DNA from: an uncultured Pelagibacteraceae bacterium
GTDB lineage: Bacteria > Pseudomonadota > Alphaproteobacteria > Pelagibacterales > Pelagibacteraceae
Direction: 5' to 3'
Assembly: GCA_902595125.1 (NCBI GenBank)
Contig: CACJOY010000001.1
Coordinates: forward strand, 124,001 to 188,000
Length of the DNA stretch: 64,000 nt
Both the position numbers and the translations under genes were made by a program. The notes beneath the pieces are model-generated. The model saw nothing but the letters and a program-made list of their open reading frames with translations, did no database searches and was not told where the DNA came from. This document shows, in pieces, positions 27,250 to 37,107 of the stretch; the stretch's first letter is position 1, and each line of letters begins with the position of its first letter.

Positions 27250-29829
27250 ATGCAAAAAACTGAATTTCCTGAAGAAAAAAATATAAAATTAATTTCTATG
27301 CATGACGAGATGAGTTCGTCTTATCTTTCATATGCGATGAGTGTTATAGTGAGTAGGGCCTTACCAGATATCAGGGACGGTTTGAAGCCAGTACATAGAA
27401 GAATTTTATATGCGATGTATAAAGGTGGTTATGATTGGTCTAAACAATTTAGAAAATCAGCAAGAATTGTTGGAGATGTTATTGGTAAATATCATCCTCA
27501 TGGAGACCAATCAGTTTATGATGCATTAGTTAGAATGGTTCAAGATTTTTCAATGAGCTTACCATTAGTAGATGGACAAGGTAATTTTGGATCTATAGAT
27601 GGTGATCCGGCTGCAGCTATGAGATATACAGAGACAAGATTATCAAAGGTCTCACAATTTTTAATTGATGATATTGAAAAAGATACAATTATTTTTAAAA
27701 GTAATTATGACGAAACAGAAAAAGAACCAACGGTTTTACCAGCTCAATTTCCAAATCTTTTAGTTAATGGAGCGGGCGGAATTGCAGTTGGTATGGCAAC
27801 AAGTATTCCACCACATAATTTAGGTGAAATTATTGATGGAACATTGGCACTTATTGACAATAAGGACATAAAAATTAAAGATTTAATGAAACATATTCCT
27901 GGACCTGACTTTCCAACTGGCGGAGTCATAATTGGTAAAGATATCATTAAACAAGGATACAATAAAGGAAGAGGCTCTTTTAAAATTAGAGGTGAAATTT
28001 CTATAGAAAACCTTAAAAATGGAAGAGAGCGACTTGTGATAACTTCAATACCTTATCAGGTTAATAAGTCTGTATTAAATGAAAGAATTGCTCAATTAGT
28101 AAGAGAAAAAAAAATTGAAGGTATAAAAGATATCCGTGACGAATCTAATAGAGAAGGTATAAGAGTTTCGATTGATCTAAGAAATGGTGTTGAACCGGAA
28201 ACTGTTAAAAGGCAGCTTTATAAAAATACTCAAATTGAAAGTTCATTTGGTTTTAACACGTTAGCTATAGTTGATGGTAAACCAGAAACATGTAATTTAA
28301 AAGATTTCTTAACAAATTTTTTAACATTTAGAGAAGATGTTGTTATAAAAAAAACAAAATTTGATTTACAAAAAGCTGAAGAAAGAGCCCATATTTTAAT
28401 TGGGTTGTCTGTATCAATTGAAAATTTAGATAAAATTATTAAGATTATTAGAGGATCTAAAACACCAGATGAAGCTAAAGAATTAATTCTAAAAACAAAG
28501 TGGAAAATAAATAAAACGCAAAAAGTTATTTCTTTAATTGAATCCAAAAAAACAAAAGGTATTTATTCAATTTCTCCTTTACAAGTTGATGCAATTTTAG
28601 AATTGAGATTACAAAAATTAACAGCTTTAGGGATTAATGAGATTGAAATAGAAATAAAAAAATTAGCTGAGTTAATTTCAAAATATAAAAAAATTATATC
28701 TTCAAAAAAAGAATTACAAAGAGTTATTAGTGATGAGCTTAAAAAAATAAAAGAAAAGTATTCAATTCCAAGAAGAACAAAAATTATAGATGCTGTATTA
28801 AATTATGATATTGAAGAAACAATTCAAAAACAATCAGTTTTGATCACTGTTACTTTACAAGGCTATATAAAAAGAGGATCTTTAAATAGTGTTAAAATAC
28901 AAAAAAGAGGCGGTAAAGGAAAGACAGGTATAACAACTAGAAACGAGGACTCTGTTGTTCAAACTCTTTCAGTAAATACACACACATCTGTTTTATTTTT
29001 TTCAACTGAGGGGTTAGTTTATAGAATTAAAGCTTGGAAAATTCCAGAAGGATCTGCATCTTCCAAAGGTAAATCCTTATTTAATATTTTACCACTCAAA
29101 AACCATCAATCAATTAGCTCAATTATGCCTTTTCCAGACGATGAGACTGAAGTTAAAAGTTATCAAATTGTTTTTGCAACAGCTCAAGGTAAAATTAGAA
29201 AAAATAGCCTAGAAGATTTTTCATCAATTAATTCAGCAGGCAAGATAGCTATGAAACTTGACGCCAATGATAAAATAGTTGGTGTTAAGATTTGTAAAGA
29301 TGATCAAGATATAATTTTAAGTACTAAATTTGGTAAATGTATAAGATTTGAGTCAAATAAATTAAGAGTTTTTAAAGGGAGATCATCCAAAGGAATAAAG
29401 GGAATAGTTTTAGCCCCTAATGATCAAATAGTATCTTTATCTATAATTAATAATGACAAAAACCTAAAAAGCACAAAAAAATCCAAAGATGAAAAATCTG
29501 AAATTAAGGCAAAAGAAAAATTTATTTTATCAATTACAGAAAATGGATATGGTAAAAAAACTCTTCATACTGATTATAGAGTTACAAATAGAGGAGGAAA
29601 AGGGATTATAGGAATAATTAATTCTCCAAGAAATGGAAATATCTCCTCATCATTTCCTGTTTTTGAAGGTGACGAAATTTTGATTTCAACAAATAAAGGA
29701 AGAGTTATTAGAGTTGCTGTGAAGGAAATTAGAACTGCAGGACGAAACACTCAAGGTGTTAGAATAATCAAATTATCTGGTGAAGAAAAAGTTGTTTCAG
29801 CTGATAAAATTGATGATAATTTAGTCTAA
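27250..29829 (+). CDS. gyrA: DNA gyrase subunit A
   Basis: Type II topoisomerase subunit of 859 aa. [20 protein letters not shown] near residues 27-46, the region [20 protein letters not shown] around 77-96, and the catalytic Tyr in [10 protein letters not shown] near 125. The C-terminal beta-pinwheel contains the GyrA box RGGKGKTG near 556-563, which distinguishes it from ParC. Ends one base into coaD (TAATG). Confidence 0.96.
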   Translation: MQKTEFPEEKNIKLISMHDEMSSSYLSYAMSVIVSRALPDIRDGLKPVHRRILYAMYKGGYDWSKQFRKSARIVGDVIGKYHPHGDQSVYDALVRMVQDFSMSLPLVDGQGNFGSIDGDPAAAMRYTETRLSKVSQFLIDDIEKDTIIFKSNYDETEKEPTVLPAQFPNLLVNGAGGIAVGMATSIPPHNLGEIIDGTLALIDNKDIKIKDLMKHIPGPDFPTGGVIIGKDIIKQGYNKGRGSFKIRGEISIENLKNGRERLVITSIPYQVNKSVLNERIAQLVREKKIEGIKDIRDESNREGIRVSIDLRNGVEPETVKRQLYKNTQIESSFGFNTLAIVDGKPETCNLKDFLTNFLTFREDVVIKKTKFDLQKAEERAHILIGLSVSIENLDKIIKIIRGSKTPDEAKELILKTKWKINKTQKVISLIESKKTKGIYSISPLQVDAILELRLQKLTALGINEIEIEIKKLAELISKYKKIISSKKELQRVISDELKKIKEKYSIPRRTKIIDAVLNYDIEETIQKQSVLITVTLQGYIKRGSLNSVKIQKRGGKGKTGITTRNEDSVVQTLSVNTHTSVLFFSTEGLVYRIKAWKIPEGSASSKGKSLFNILPLKNHQSISSIMPFPDDETEVKSYQIVFATAQGKIRKNSLEDFSSINSAGKIAMKLDANDKIVGVKICKDDQDIILSTKFGKCIRFESNKLRVFKGRSSKGIKGIVLAPNDQIVSLSIINNDKNLKSTKKSKDEKSEIKAKEKFILSITENGYGKKTLHTDYRVTNRGGKGIIGIINSPRNGNISSSFPVFEGDEILISTNKGRVIRVAVKEIRTAGRNTQGVRIIKLSGEEKVVSADKIDDNLV

Positions 29830-30323
29830 TGAATAAAGTTGCTATATACCCAGGCACATTTGATCCAATAACTTTTGGTCATATTGATGTAATTAAAAAG
29901 GGGTTAAAATTATTTGACAAGATAGTTGTAGCAGTTTCTGACGTAGATAATAAAAATTATCTTTTTGACTCAGACGAAAGAATTGAAATCGTAAAAAAAG
30001 CCTTATTTTCTGATTTAAAGTTAAATAAAAAAAAAATTTCTATTATTTCTTTTACTTCATTAACTACTGATATATGTAAAAAGCATAAATCAAATATTAT
30101 ATTAAGAGGATTGAGAGCTGTTTCAGATTTTGAATATGAATTTCAATTAGCCGGAATGAATCGAAAACTTAATAATAATATTGAAACCATATTTCTAATG
30201 TCAGATGTTGAAAATCAAATTATATCTTCAAAATTTGTTAAAGAAATTGTAAAATTAAAAGGTGATATTAAGAAATTTACTACCAAAAGTACTATCAAAT
30301 TATTAAAAAAAAAATATGAATAA
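29829..30323 (+). CDS. coaD: phosphopantetheine adenylyltransferase
   Basis: A 164-aa nucleotidyltransferase making dephospho-CoA. N-terminal YPGTFDPITFGHIDVIKKGL carries the T/HxGH motif (residues ~15-18); ILRGLRAVSDFEYEFQLAGM around 92-111 is the second family block. Overlaps gyrA by one base and the peptidyl-prolyl isomerase by eight. Confidence 0.95.
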   Translation: MNKVAIYPGTFDPITFGHIDVIKKGLKLFDKIVVAVSDVDNKNYLFDSDERIEIVKKALFSDLKLNKKKISIISFTSLTTDICKKHKSNIILRGLRAVSDFEYEFQLAGMNRKLNNNIETIFLMSDVENQIISSKFVKEIVKLKGDIKKFTTKSTIKLLKKKYE

Positions 30324-30873
30324 AATATTAATTAGTTTATTTTTTTTCTTTTTAATATGCAATCAATCAATATCAGAGGAGAATATTATGATTTTAAAAC
30401 TAAAAGATGGTGATGTTAAAATAGAATTGTTTGAAGATGTGGCACCTAATCATGTAAAAAGAATAAAAGAGTTAGCTAATTCAGGAAAATATGATGGAGT
30501 AGTCTTTCATAGAGTTATTGATGGTTTTATGGCTCAAACTGGCGATGTTAAATTTGGAAATTCTTCATCAGATGAATTCAATTTGAGTAGAGCAGGTATG
30601 GGCGGATCAGAATTACCAGATTTAAAGCAAGAGTTTAATAGTCTTCCTCACGATAGGGGAACATTATCGATGGCCAGATCATCAGATCCAAATAGTGCAA
30701 ATAGCCAATTTTTTATATGTTTCAAACCAGCACCTTTTTTAGATAGACAGTATACTGTTTTTGGTAAAGTTCTTGAAGGTATGGAATTTGTAGATAAAAT
30801 TAAAAGAGGAGATGAAAATAATAATGGCGCAGTTTCTGATCCTGATAAAATAATTAGTTTCAAATCCTTATAA
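30316..30873 (+). CDS. periplasmic cyclophilin-type peptidyl-prolyl isomerase
   Basis: A 185-aa cyclophilin with a clear signal peptide (residues ~1-20, hydrophobic core LISLFFFFLI), hence periplasmic. Active-site stretch VVFHRVIDGFMAQTGDV near 55-71, GTLSMARSSDPNSANSQFFI around 115-134 and a final phenylalanine-rich cyclophilin strand. An internal ATG after the signal could give a cytosolic form, but the full frame with signal is favoured. Sits between coaD and tgt. Confidence 0.9.
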   Translation: MNKILISLFFFFLICNQSISEENIMILKLKDGDVKIELFEDVAPNHVKRIKELANSGKYDGVVFHRVIDGFMAQTGDVKFGNSSSDEFNLSRAGMGGSELPDLKQEFNSLPHDRGTLSMARSSDPNSANSQFFICFKPAPFLDRQYTVFGKVLEGMEFVDKIKRGDENNNGAVSDPDKIISFKSL

Positions 30874-30880
30874 ATTTTAA

Positions 30881-31993
30881 ATGGCATTAAAAAATTTTGC
30901 CTTTAAAGTTTTTACTACAGATAATTACGCTAGATGTGGTTTAATCGAGACCCACAGAGGTAATATCAATACACCTGCGTTTATGCCGGTTGGTACTCAA
31001 GCTACAGTAAAAGCTTGTACAATTGATGATATTAAAAAAACAGGTTCTGAGATAATTTTAGGAAACACTTATCATTTAATGATACGACCTGGTGTTGATA
31101 GAATTAAGAAAGCTGGTGGCTTACATAATTTTATGAATTGTGAATTACCTATTTTGACAGACTCTGGAGGATTTCAGGTAATGTCATTATCAAAATTGAA
31201 TAAAATTGATCGTGAAAAAGGCGCTATATTTAATTCTCATATTGATGGAAAAAAATTTTATTTAAGTCCAGAAGAAAGTATAAGAATTCAATTAGGTTTA
31301 AATTCTGATATTGTGATGATAATGGATGAATGTCCAAAAAAATCTAATGATTACGATTTAATTGAAAAATCAATGAATTTGTCTTTACATTGGGCTAAGA
31401 GATCAAAAAAAGCTTTTGGAAAAAATCCTCATAAAGCAATTTTTGGTATCATTCAGGGTGGTCTCTTTAAAAATCTTAGAATAAAATCTTTAGAGGAATT
31501 ATTGAAAATAGATTTTGACGGATATGCAATTGGTGGATTGGCTGTAGGAGAGTCTCAAAAAGAAATGTTCTCAGTTTTAGATGATATAAAAGACCAAATG
31601 CCACCAAAAAAACCACATTATTTAATGGGAGTTGGAACGCCCTCAGACATTTTAGGAGCTGTAAAAAGAGGGATTGATATGTTTGATTGTGTATTACCTA
31701 CTAGGTCTGGCAGAACTGGATTAGCATTTACTTGGCAAGGAAGAATCAATATTAAGAATAATAAATACCAAAGAGATGACACTCCTCTTGATAAGAATTG
31801 TACTAATTTGAGTTTAAATAAGTATTCAAAAAACTACCTAAACCATCTTTTTAACACTAATGAAATTTTGGGATCTATGCTTTTAACTCTTCATAATATT
31901 AATTTTTATCAAGAATTTATGGCTGCTATTAGAAAGAATATTCTGAATGGCACTTTTAATAATTTTCATGATAAATACATAGATAAGTTGTAA
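30881..31993 (+). CDS. tgt: queuine/preQ1 tRNA-ribosyltransferase, altered zinc site
   Basis: Base-exchange enzyme inserting preQ1 at the wobble G of GUN anticodons; 370 aa. Catalytic elements are intact: DSGGFQVMSL at 94-103, MDEC at 148-151, the nucleophile Asp269 in DMFDCVLPTRSGRTG. The C-terminal zinc site normally reads C-x-C-x2-C-x25-H. Here the corresponding residues are Cys307, Asn309, Leu312 and His338, so two of four ligands are missing although neighbouring YSKNYL(N)HL and LTLHN align well. Either zinc is not used or binds differently; the rest argues for a working enzyme. Confidence 0.92.
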   Translation: MALKNFAFKVFTTDNYARCGLIETHRGNINTPAFMPVGTQATVKACTIDDIKKTGSEIILGNTYHLMIRPGVDRIKKAGGLHNFMNCELPILTDSGGFQVMSLSKLNKIDREKGAIFNSHIDGKKFYLSPEESIRIQLGLNSDIVMIMDECPKKSNDYDLIEKSMNLSLHWAKRSKKAFGKNPHKAIFGIIQGGLFKNLRIKSLEELLKIDFDGYAIGGLAVGESQKEMFSVLDDIKDQMPPKKPHYLMGVGTPSDILGAVKRGIDMFDCVLPTRSGRTGLAFTWQGRINIKNNKYQRDDTPLDKNCTNLSLNKYSKNYLNHLFNTNEILGSMLLTLHNINFYQEFMAAIRKNILNGTFNNFHDKYIDKL

Positions 31994-32026
31994 ATAAGAA
32001 ACTATTTGTCTCAGAAATTCCTATTT

Positions 32027-32054
32027 GAATTATAAAAAAAAATCTATATATACA
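32027..32054 (+). promoter_or_regulatory. putative promoter of tRNA-Lys
   Basis: TTGAAT (32027-32032) and TATACA (32049-32054) are spaced by 16 bases, ending 22 bases before the tRNA. A plausible sigma70-type promoter by position and match; no experimental support and AT-rich sequence raises chance matches. Confidence 0.4.
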
Positions 32055-32076
32055 TTTAAATTCATCTAATGAATGT

Positions 32077-32152
<76 letters not shown>

Positions 32153-32159
32153 TTATCAT

Positions 32160-32987
32160 TTATGAAATGTTAATGGGAGGATAATCAAGTATTATCTCAT
32201 TCGTCCATTCATTAATTTTTTTTATTCTATTATCTGCAGATGGATGAGTACTCATAAATTCAGGTGGTGATTTTCCTTTATTAAATTTTTTCATTCTCTC
32301 CCAAATTTTGACAGTTTCTCTAATGTCATATCCTGAAAGTGATGAAAATATCATTCCCAGATAATCAGCTTCGCTTTCTTGTTTACGATTGAATGGATTC
32401 ATTAAACCTAGTTGAGATAGCATTCCTATAGTATTCATTCCAGTAGCTCTATTAACTTGTGAAAGTTTACCTCCAGTAAAAATATCAATTAATTGAGTAC
32501 CAGTATTAACCAATGCACCTCTGCTCGCTCGCTCAACAGAATGTTTTGCAACAGCGTGTGCAATTTCGTGTCCCATTACTGCAGCTAATCCATTTGTATT
32601 TTTTGTAACATCAAGAATTCCTGTATAAACAGCAATTTTACCTCCGGGCATGCACCATGCATTTCTTACTTTTTTATTTTCAATTAATATATATTCCCAA
32701 TCAAAATTGGAAGTTGGATCATCTATTTTTTCTTTATAGAAATATTCGCTAATAGAGGCTTCCATTCTTTTACCTATATCTTTAATATTATTTAAAGTTT
32801 TGGAATCTTTACTTAATTTTTCCTTTTTTTTAATCTTTTCATATATAGCTGCAGCCTGAGCATTTAGCTTTGCTTCTGGTATTATTTTAAGCTGTTTTCT
32901 ATCAGTAATTGGTGCACTAGAGCATGAGTTAAGAATCATTCCACAGCAGCTACAGCCAACATAAGATAAAAATTTTCTTCTATTCAT
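32160..32987 (-). CDS. M48-family metalloprotease lipoprotein with Tat-type signal
   Basis: A 275-aa zinc protease. The N-terminus MNRRKFLSYVGCSCCGMIL looks like a twin-arginine signal and is followed by a lipobox-like LNSCSS near residue 22, so an exported lipoprotein is likely. The zinc motif HEIAHAVAKH lies near 140-149 and the third ligand in ESEADYLG near 205. This is the periplasmic M48 peptidase/chaperone group (BepA/LoiP-like) acting on outer-membrane proteins, though without TPR repeats. The tRNA-Lys gene ends seven bases from its stop on the other strand. Confidence 0.85.
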   Translation of the reverse strand: MNRRKFLSYVGCSCCGMILNSCSSAPITDRKQLKIIPEAKLNAQAAAIYEKIKKKEKLSKDSKTLNNIKDIGKRMEASISEYFYKEKIDDPTSNFDWEYILIENKKVRNAWCMPGGKIAVYTGILDVTKNTNGLAAVMGHEIAHAVAKHSVERASRGALVNTGTQLIDIFTGGKLSQVNRATGMNTIGMLSQLGLMNPFNRKQESEADYLGMIFSSLSGYDIRETVKIWERMKKFNKGKSPPEFMSTHPSADNRIKKINEWTNEIILDYPPINIS

Positions 32988-33017
32988 TTTACTATAACAT
33001 TGATATTATATTTATTA

Positions 33018-33095
33018 ATGAATCTAAATAATAAAATATTATTATTCCTTTTCATAGTGGCAATTTTTTTTGTAATCTACTCAAGTTTTAAGTAA
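33018..33095 (+). CDS. 25-aa single-span membrane microprotein (candidate)
   Basis: A short frame ATG at 33018 to TAA at 33093-33095. After MNLNNK comes a hydrophobic stretch of about 16 residues (ILLFLFIVAIFFVIYS) and a final SSFK, the design of a minimal membrane protein. It ends four bases before the DUF502 gene, consistent with co-translation. Support is position, start and composition only; AT-rich DNA can produce such frames by chance. Confidence 0.45.
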   Translation: MNLNNKILLFLFIVAIFFVIYSSFK

Positions 33096-33099
33096 TTCA

Positions 33100-33720
33100 A
33101 TGGCAAAAAGTAAAAAAAAAAAATCCCTAACACTTATATTGAGAAATTATTTTATTACAGGTGTGGTTGTTTTAATACCAATAGGTTTTACGTTATATTT
33201 GACTAAGTTTATAATAGGCATTTCATCTACGATTATACCTGAAAATATCAACCCTAATAGCTATTTACCTTACGCTATTCCTGGAATTGAAATTTTAATT
33301 TCTGTTTTATTTATTACCATTGTTGGAGGTTTATCTTTATCATTTTTAGGTAAACGAATTCTTAAACTTATAGATGATCTATTTAAAAGAATTCCAGTTT
33401 TAAGAACTATTTACTCCGCAATTGTTCAAATGACAGAAACATTTTCTAATAAGGAAGATGGTGATAAAAAAAGTGTCGTTTTAATTGAATATCCCAGAAA
33501 AGGTGTTTGGGCAGTCGGATTTGCAACAAAAGAAAATAAGGGGGAGATGGCTGAAAAAACTAATAAAAAATTAATTAACGTCTTTGTTCCAACAACTCCA
33601 AATCCTACAAGTGGTTTTTTATTAATGTTTCCGATAGATGAAGTTATATATCTGAATATGACATTTGAAGAAGCATCTAAATTTATTGTGTCTGCAGGAA
33701 CATCCACTAGTAAAAATTAA
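33100..33720 (+). CDS. DUF502-family membrane protein
   Basis: A 206-aa protein: basic start MAKSKKKK, two membrane helices (about residues 15-38 and 62-84), then a soluble domain with RIPVLRTIYSAIVQMTETF and later VFVPTTPNPTSGFLLMFP, typical of DUF502. The family is conserved next to recG in alphaproteobacteria, as here, but its function is unknown; a link to membrane stress or trafficking is not shown by this sequence. It converges on recG, overlapping its stop. Confidence 0.85.
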   Translation: MAKSKKKKSLTLILRNYFITGVVVLIPIGFTLYLTKFIIGISSTIIPENINPNSYLPYAIPGIEILISVLFITIVGGLSLSFLGKRILKLIDDLFKRIPVLRTIYSAIVQMTETFSNKEDGDKKSVVLIEYPRKGVWAVGFATKENKGEMAEKTNKKLINVFVPTTPNPTSGFLLMFPIDEVIYLNMTFEEASKFIVSAGTSTSKN

Positions 33721-35768
33721 GCGATATCGTTTATTATATCTGCTCGATCATATAATTTTAATAATGGTTTAAACTTAGTTATATTTTCTTTTTCATTTTC
33801 AATTCTTTTAATTTCTTTTTCAGCTAAAATAAAAAGATTATGATTATGAATTGGATCTGCTAATTTAAAGCTTTTTATTCCACTTTGTTTAAAACCCAAA
33901 ATATCACCAAAACCTCTTAATTTCATATCTTCTTCAGATATTTTAAAGCCATCGTTTGAGTCTTTTAATACATTAATTCTTTTTTTAGCATTATCACTTA
34001 AATTTGACTTAAACATCAATATACACGATGACTCTTTATTGCCTCTACCAACTCTGCCTCTTAGCTGATGTAATTGAGATAATCCAAACTTATTTGCATT
34101 TTCAATAACAATTACATTTGCATTAGGAAAATCTATTCCTACTTCTATTATAGTAGTTGAGACTAAAATTTTAAAATCATTATTTAAAAATTTATTTAAG
34201 ATAATTTCTTTTTCATCAACACTCGTTTTTCCATGAAGTAAAAAAACTTGCTTAGGAAATACTTTTTCTAAGTATTCAAATTTTTTAACAGCTGAAGTAT
34301 GATCAATTTTTTTAGATTCTTCAATTAAAGGACATACCCAAAAAATTTGATTACCGAGCTTTATTTCTTTCTTTACAAATTTAATAACATCATCAACTTT
34401 ATTTTCAAGTTTACTGTAGGTTTTGACGGGCTTTCGTGTATTGGGTTTTTCTCGAATTATTGAAAGATCCATATCACCATATATTGTCATTGTTAAAGTT
34501 CGTGGTATCGGCGTTGCAGTCATTAAAAGAACATCACAATTTTTTCCTGCTTTGTCAGACAATTTTTTTCTTTGACTCACACCAAATTTATGTTGTTCAT
34601 CAATTATTATTAATCCAAGTTTTTTAAATTCAATTTTTTTTTGAAATAAAGCATGAGTTCCAAAAATTATATCGGTCTTCATATTTAATAATTTTTTTAA
34701 AATACTTTTTTTATCTTTATAAGTTGATTTACCAGAAAGTAATTCAATTTTTATATTTTTGGGAAATAATTTTTTTGCTAATAAAAAATGTTGTCTTGCT
34801 AATATCTCAGTAGGAGCCATCACAGCTACTTGAAAACCTGAATTAATGGTATTAAAAGCTGATAATAAAGATACTATTGTTTTTCCACTACCAACATCAC
34901 CTTGAAGTAATCTAAACATTTTTTTCTCAGAACATAAATCTTTATTTATTTCATTAAGTGTTTTATTTTGATCATTTGTTAATGAAAAATCCAATTTAGA
35001 AATTATTTCTTTTTGCAGATGAGTATCAAATATTTTTTTTGTTTTTTTTACCCTTTTAATTTTTTTTCTAATTTCTGAATTAACTAAAAAAGTCGAGAAA
35101 ATTTCATCATATGCGAGTCTTTGATAAAAGTTTTCTTTGTATTTACCAATATTTTCTGGTTCATGTAATTTTTTAATTGAGTCGTTCCAACTTATATTAT
35201 CAAATTTTTCTAAAATATCTTTTGAATGCCATTCTTCAATTTTTGGTAAATTGTCAATTATTTGTAATATGATTTTATTATAAACTTTTTCACTAATACC
35301 TTCAGTTAATGAGTAGCTATTATGTTTTTGTTTTATTATTGAAGAATTTTCAGAAATATACTTGGGGTTTGTTAGTTGATATTTATTTCTAAAATATTTA
35401 ATTTTACCACTAATAGTAACTTCTTTTCCAATTGGTAATATTTTTTTAATATATCCCTCATAACTATTAAAAAAAACACAATCGATCTCCCCAGTTTCAT
35501 CTTTGCATAAAACTTTATTTGGTAAGTTTCTAACTCTTGGAAAGGAATATTTTTGTGGCACTATAGTTATAGTTTGTATTTCATCAATTTTTAAATCTTT
35601 AATTTTTGATGACAAACTTCGATCAGTAAAGGATTTAGGCAATTTCCATAATAAGTCAAAAATACTATTTACTTTTTTCTTTTTTAATAAATTTGTAGTT
35701 TTAATTCCTACACCTTTTAATGAGCTAAGATCAGACAATAAGTATTTATAATTACTTTTAATATCCAT
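33717..35768 (-). CDS. recG: ATP-dependent DNA helicase RecG
   Basis: A 683-aa superfamily 2 helicase for fork reversal and recombination. N-terminal wedge domain with an OB-fold (residues ~60-150), Walker A LLQGDVGSGKTIV near 288, DEQH box IIDEQHKFG around 389, TATPIPRTL near 416, and the helicase C-terminal QLRGRVGRG near 575. Divergent from sdhE by 22 bases, the usual alphaproteobacterial arrangement. Confidence 0.96.
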   Translation of the reverse strand: MDIKSNYKYLLSDLSSLKGVGIKTTNLLKKKKVNSIFDLLWKLPKSFTDRSLSSKIKDLKIDEIQTITIVPQKYSFPRVRNLPNKVLCKDETGEIDCVFFNSYEGYIKKILPIGKEVTISGKIKYFRNKYQLTNPKYISENSSIIKQKHNSYSLTEGISEKVYNKIILQIIDNLPKIEEWHSKDILEKFDNISWNDSIKKLHEPENIGKYKENFYQRLAYDEIFSTFLVNSEIRKKIKRVKKTKKIFDTHLQKEIISKLDFSLTNDQNKTLNEINKDLCSEKKMFRLLQGDVGSGKTIVSLLSAFNTINSGFQVAVMAPTEILARQHFLLAKKLFPKNIKIELLSGKSTYKDKKSILKKLLNMKTDIIFGTHALFQKKIEFKKLGLIIIDEQHKFGVSQRKKLSDKAGKNCDVLLMTATPIPRTLTMTIYGDMDLSIIREKPNTRKPVKTYSKLENKVDDVIKFVKKEIKLGNQIFWVCPLIEESKKIDHTSAVKKFEYLEKVFPKQVFLLHGKTSVDEKEIILNKFLNNDFKILVSTTIIEVGIDFPNANVIVIENANKFGLSQLHQLRGRVGRGNKESSCILMFKSNLSDNAKKRINVLKDSNDGFKISEEDMKLRGFGDILGFKQSGIKSFKLADPIHNHNLFILAEKEIKRIENEKENITKFKPLLKLYDRADIINDIA

Positions 35769-35790
35769 AAACTAATATTATATTCTTATT

Positions 35791-36048
35791 ATGACCACTG
35801 ATATAGAACAAATTAAAAAAAAGATTATTTATCGATCAAATTATCGCGGTACAAAAGAAATGGATAAACTTTTAGGAGCTTTTACAAATAAATATTTAGA
35901 TAAATTAGATTACAAAGATTTAAATGAATTAATTAAATTTTTAGAAATTGACGATAATAATCTTTACAATTTTTATAATGGTTTAAATACAAATATAAAG
36001 TTCGAAGACAATAAAATAAATAATTTATTCAAAAATTTTAAATATTAA
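35791..36048 (+). CDS. sdhE: succinate dehydrogenase assembly factor SdhE
   Basis: An 85-aa helical protein helping attach FAD to SdhA. The family motif is YRSNYRGTKEMD near residues 14-25 with the key RG and E residues, and LGAFTNKYLDKL follows. Divergent from recG; tRNA-Ser is encoded on the opposite strand just downstream. Confidence 0.92.
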   Translation: MTTDIEQIKKKIIYRSNYRGTKEMDKLLGAFTNKYLDKLDYKDLNELIKFLEIDDNNLYNFYNGLNTNIKFEDNKINNLFKNFKY

Positions 36049-36054
36049 AAAAAA

Positions 36055-36144
36055 TGGCGGAGAGACTGGGATTCGAACCCAGGAAAGAGTTGCCCCTTTG
36101 CCGGTTTTCAAGACCGGTGCTTTCAACCGCTCAGCCATCTCTCC
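36055..36144 (-). tRNA. tRNA-Ser (anticodon UGA), CCA encoded
   Basis: On the minus strand, acceptor GGAGAGA pairs with TCTCTCC, anticodon stem CCGGT/ACCGG encloses loop CTTGAAA giving TGA, and the long variable arm of a class II tRNA follows before the T-arm GGGTTCGAATCCC. Discriminator G and CCA are encoded (36055-36057 on the plus strand). Confidence 0.96.
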
Positions 36145-36228
36145 GTGTAGATGCTTTTATAATTAAAAATATTTAATTCAACTATAAAATAGTCTAATTA
36201 ATCTTGATATTTTGTTTTTTAAATAAGT

Positions 36229-37107
36229 ATGAGAAATAATTTTAATAAAGGTATAATTTTAACTTCACTTGGATCATTTTGGTGGGGATTTATTGGAGTT
36301 ATATATTTTGAGTCGGTATCTTTTATTGGTCATGCTGAATTAGTTGTCCATAGATGTTTATGGACAGCTGTTATGTTAATCATAACAACTACATTTTTGT
36401 CTAAATGGAAAATTTTTTATAAAGAAATTAAGGATAAAAAAAAATTAATAGCTTTATTTATATCTGGTTTTTTAATTTTTGTTAATTGGTCAATATGGAT
36501 TTATGCTGTCGCTACGGAAAGAATTATTGATGCCAGTTTTGGATATTTTATAATGCCAATAATTAGCGTTTTATTAGGATATATTTTTTTTAATGAAAAA
36601 CTTAATAGAAAAAGAACATTTTCAATTATTTTAGTTTTAATATCAATAATGATTTTAATTTTTTTTAATCTTAAATCATTACCATGGGTTGGTCTTATTG
36701 TGGCTTTTAGTTGGGCTTTTTATAACTTAGTAAGAAAAAAAATTAAGATTGATACAGATATAGGACTTTTGATTGAAAGTTTATATATATTTCCTTTTGC
36801 CTTTATTGCATTTTATATTATTGCAAATAACGGTTTAAATGATTTTAATTTGGATAATCCCGAATTAAGTCTTTATTTACTTTTGGCTGGACCTATGACT
36901 GTGATTCCTTTATTTCTTTATGTAAGAGGTGTTGAACTAATTGGTCTTGGACCTACAGGGATGATTTTTTATATAACACCTACATTACAGTTTATATTAG
37001 GTTATTTTTATTATAATGAAGATTTCTCACTCATAAAATTTGTAAGTTTTATTATCATTTGGATTGCTGTAATTATATATCTTAAAGATCTTTATGAAAT
37101 TAATTAA
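36229..37107 (+). CDS. rarD: RarD-type EamA permease
   Basis: A 292-aa drug/metabolite superfamily transporter with about ten helices. GSFWWGFIGVIYFESVSFI near residues 15-34, HRCLWTAVMLI around 42-52 and NWSIWIYAVATERIIDASFG near 86-105 are RarD features. Exported substrate unknown (the historical chloramphenicol-sensitivity name does not establish it). Overlaps mltB by 14 bases. Confidence 0.87.
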   Translation: MRNNFNKGIILTSLGSFWWGFIGVIYFESVSFIGHAELVVHRCLWTAVMLIITTTFLSKWKIFYKEIKDKKKLIALFISGFLIFVNWSIWIYAVATERIIDASFGYFIMPIISVLLGYIFFNEKLNRKRTFSIILVLISIMILIFFNLKSLPWVGLIVAFSWAFYNLVRKKIKIDTDIGLLIESLYIFPFAFIAFYIIANNGLNDFNLDNPELSLYLLLAGPMTVIPLFLYVRGVELIGLGPTGMIFYITPTLQFILGYFYYNEDFSLIKFVSFIIIWIAVIIYLKDLYEIN

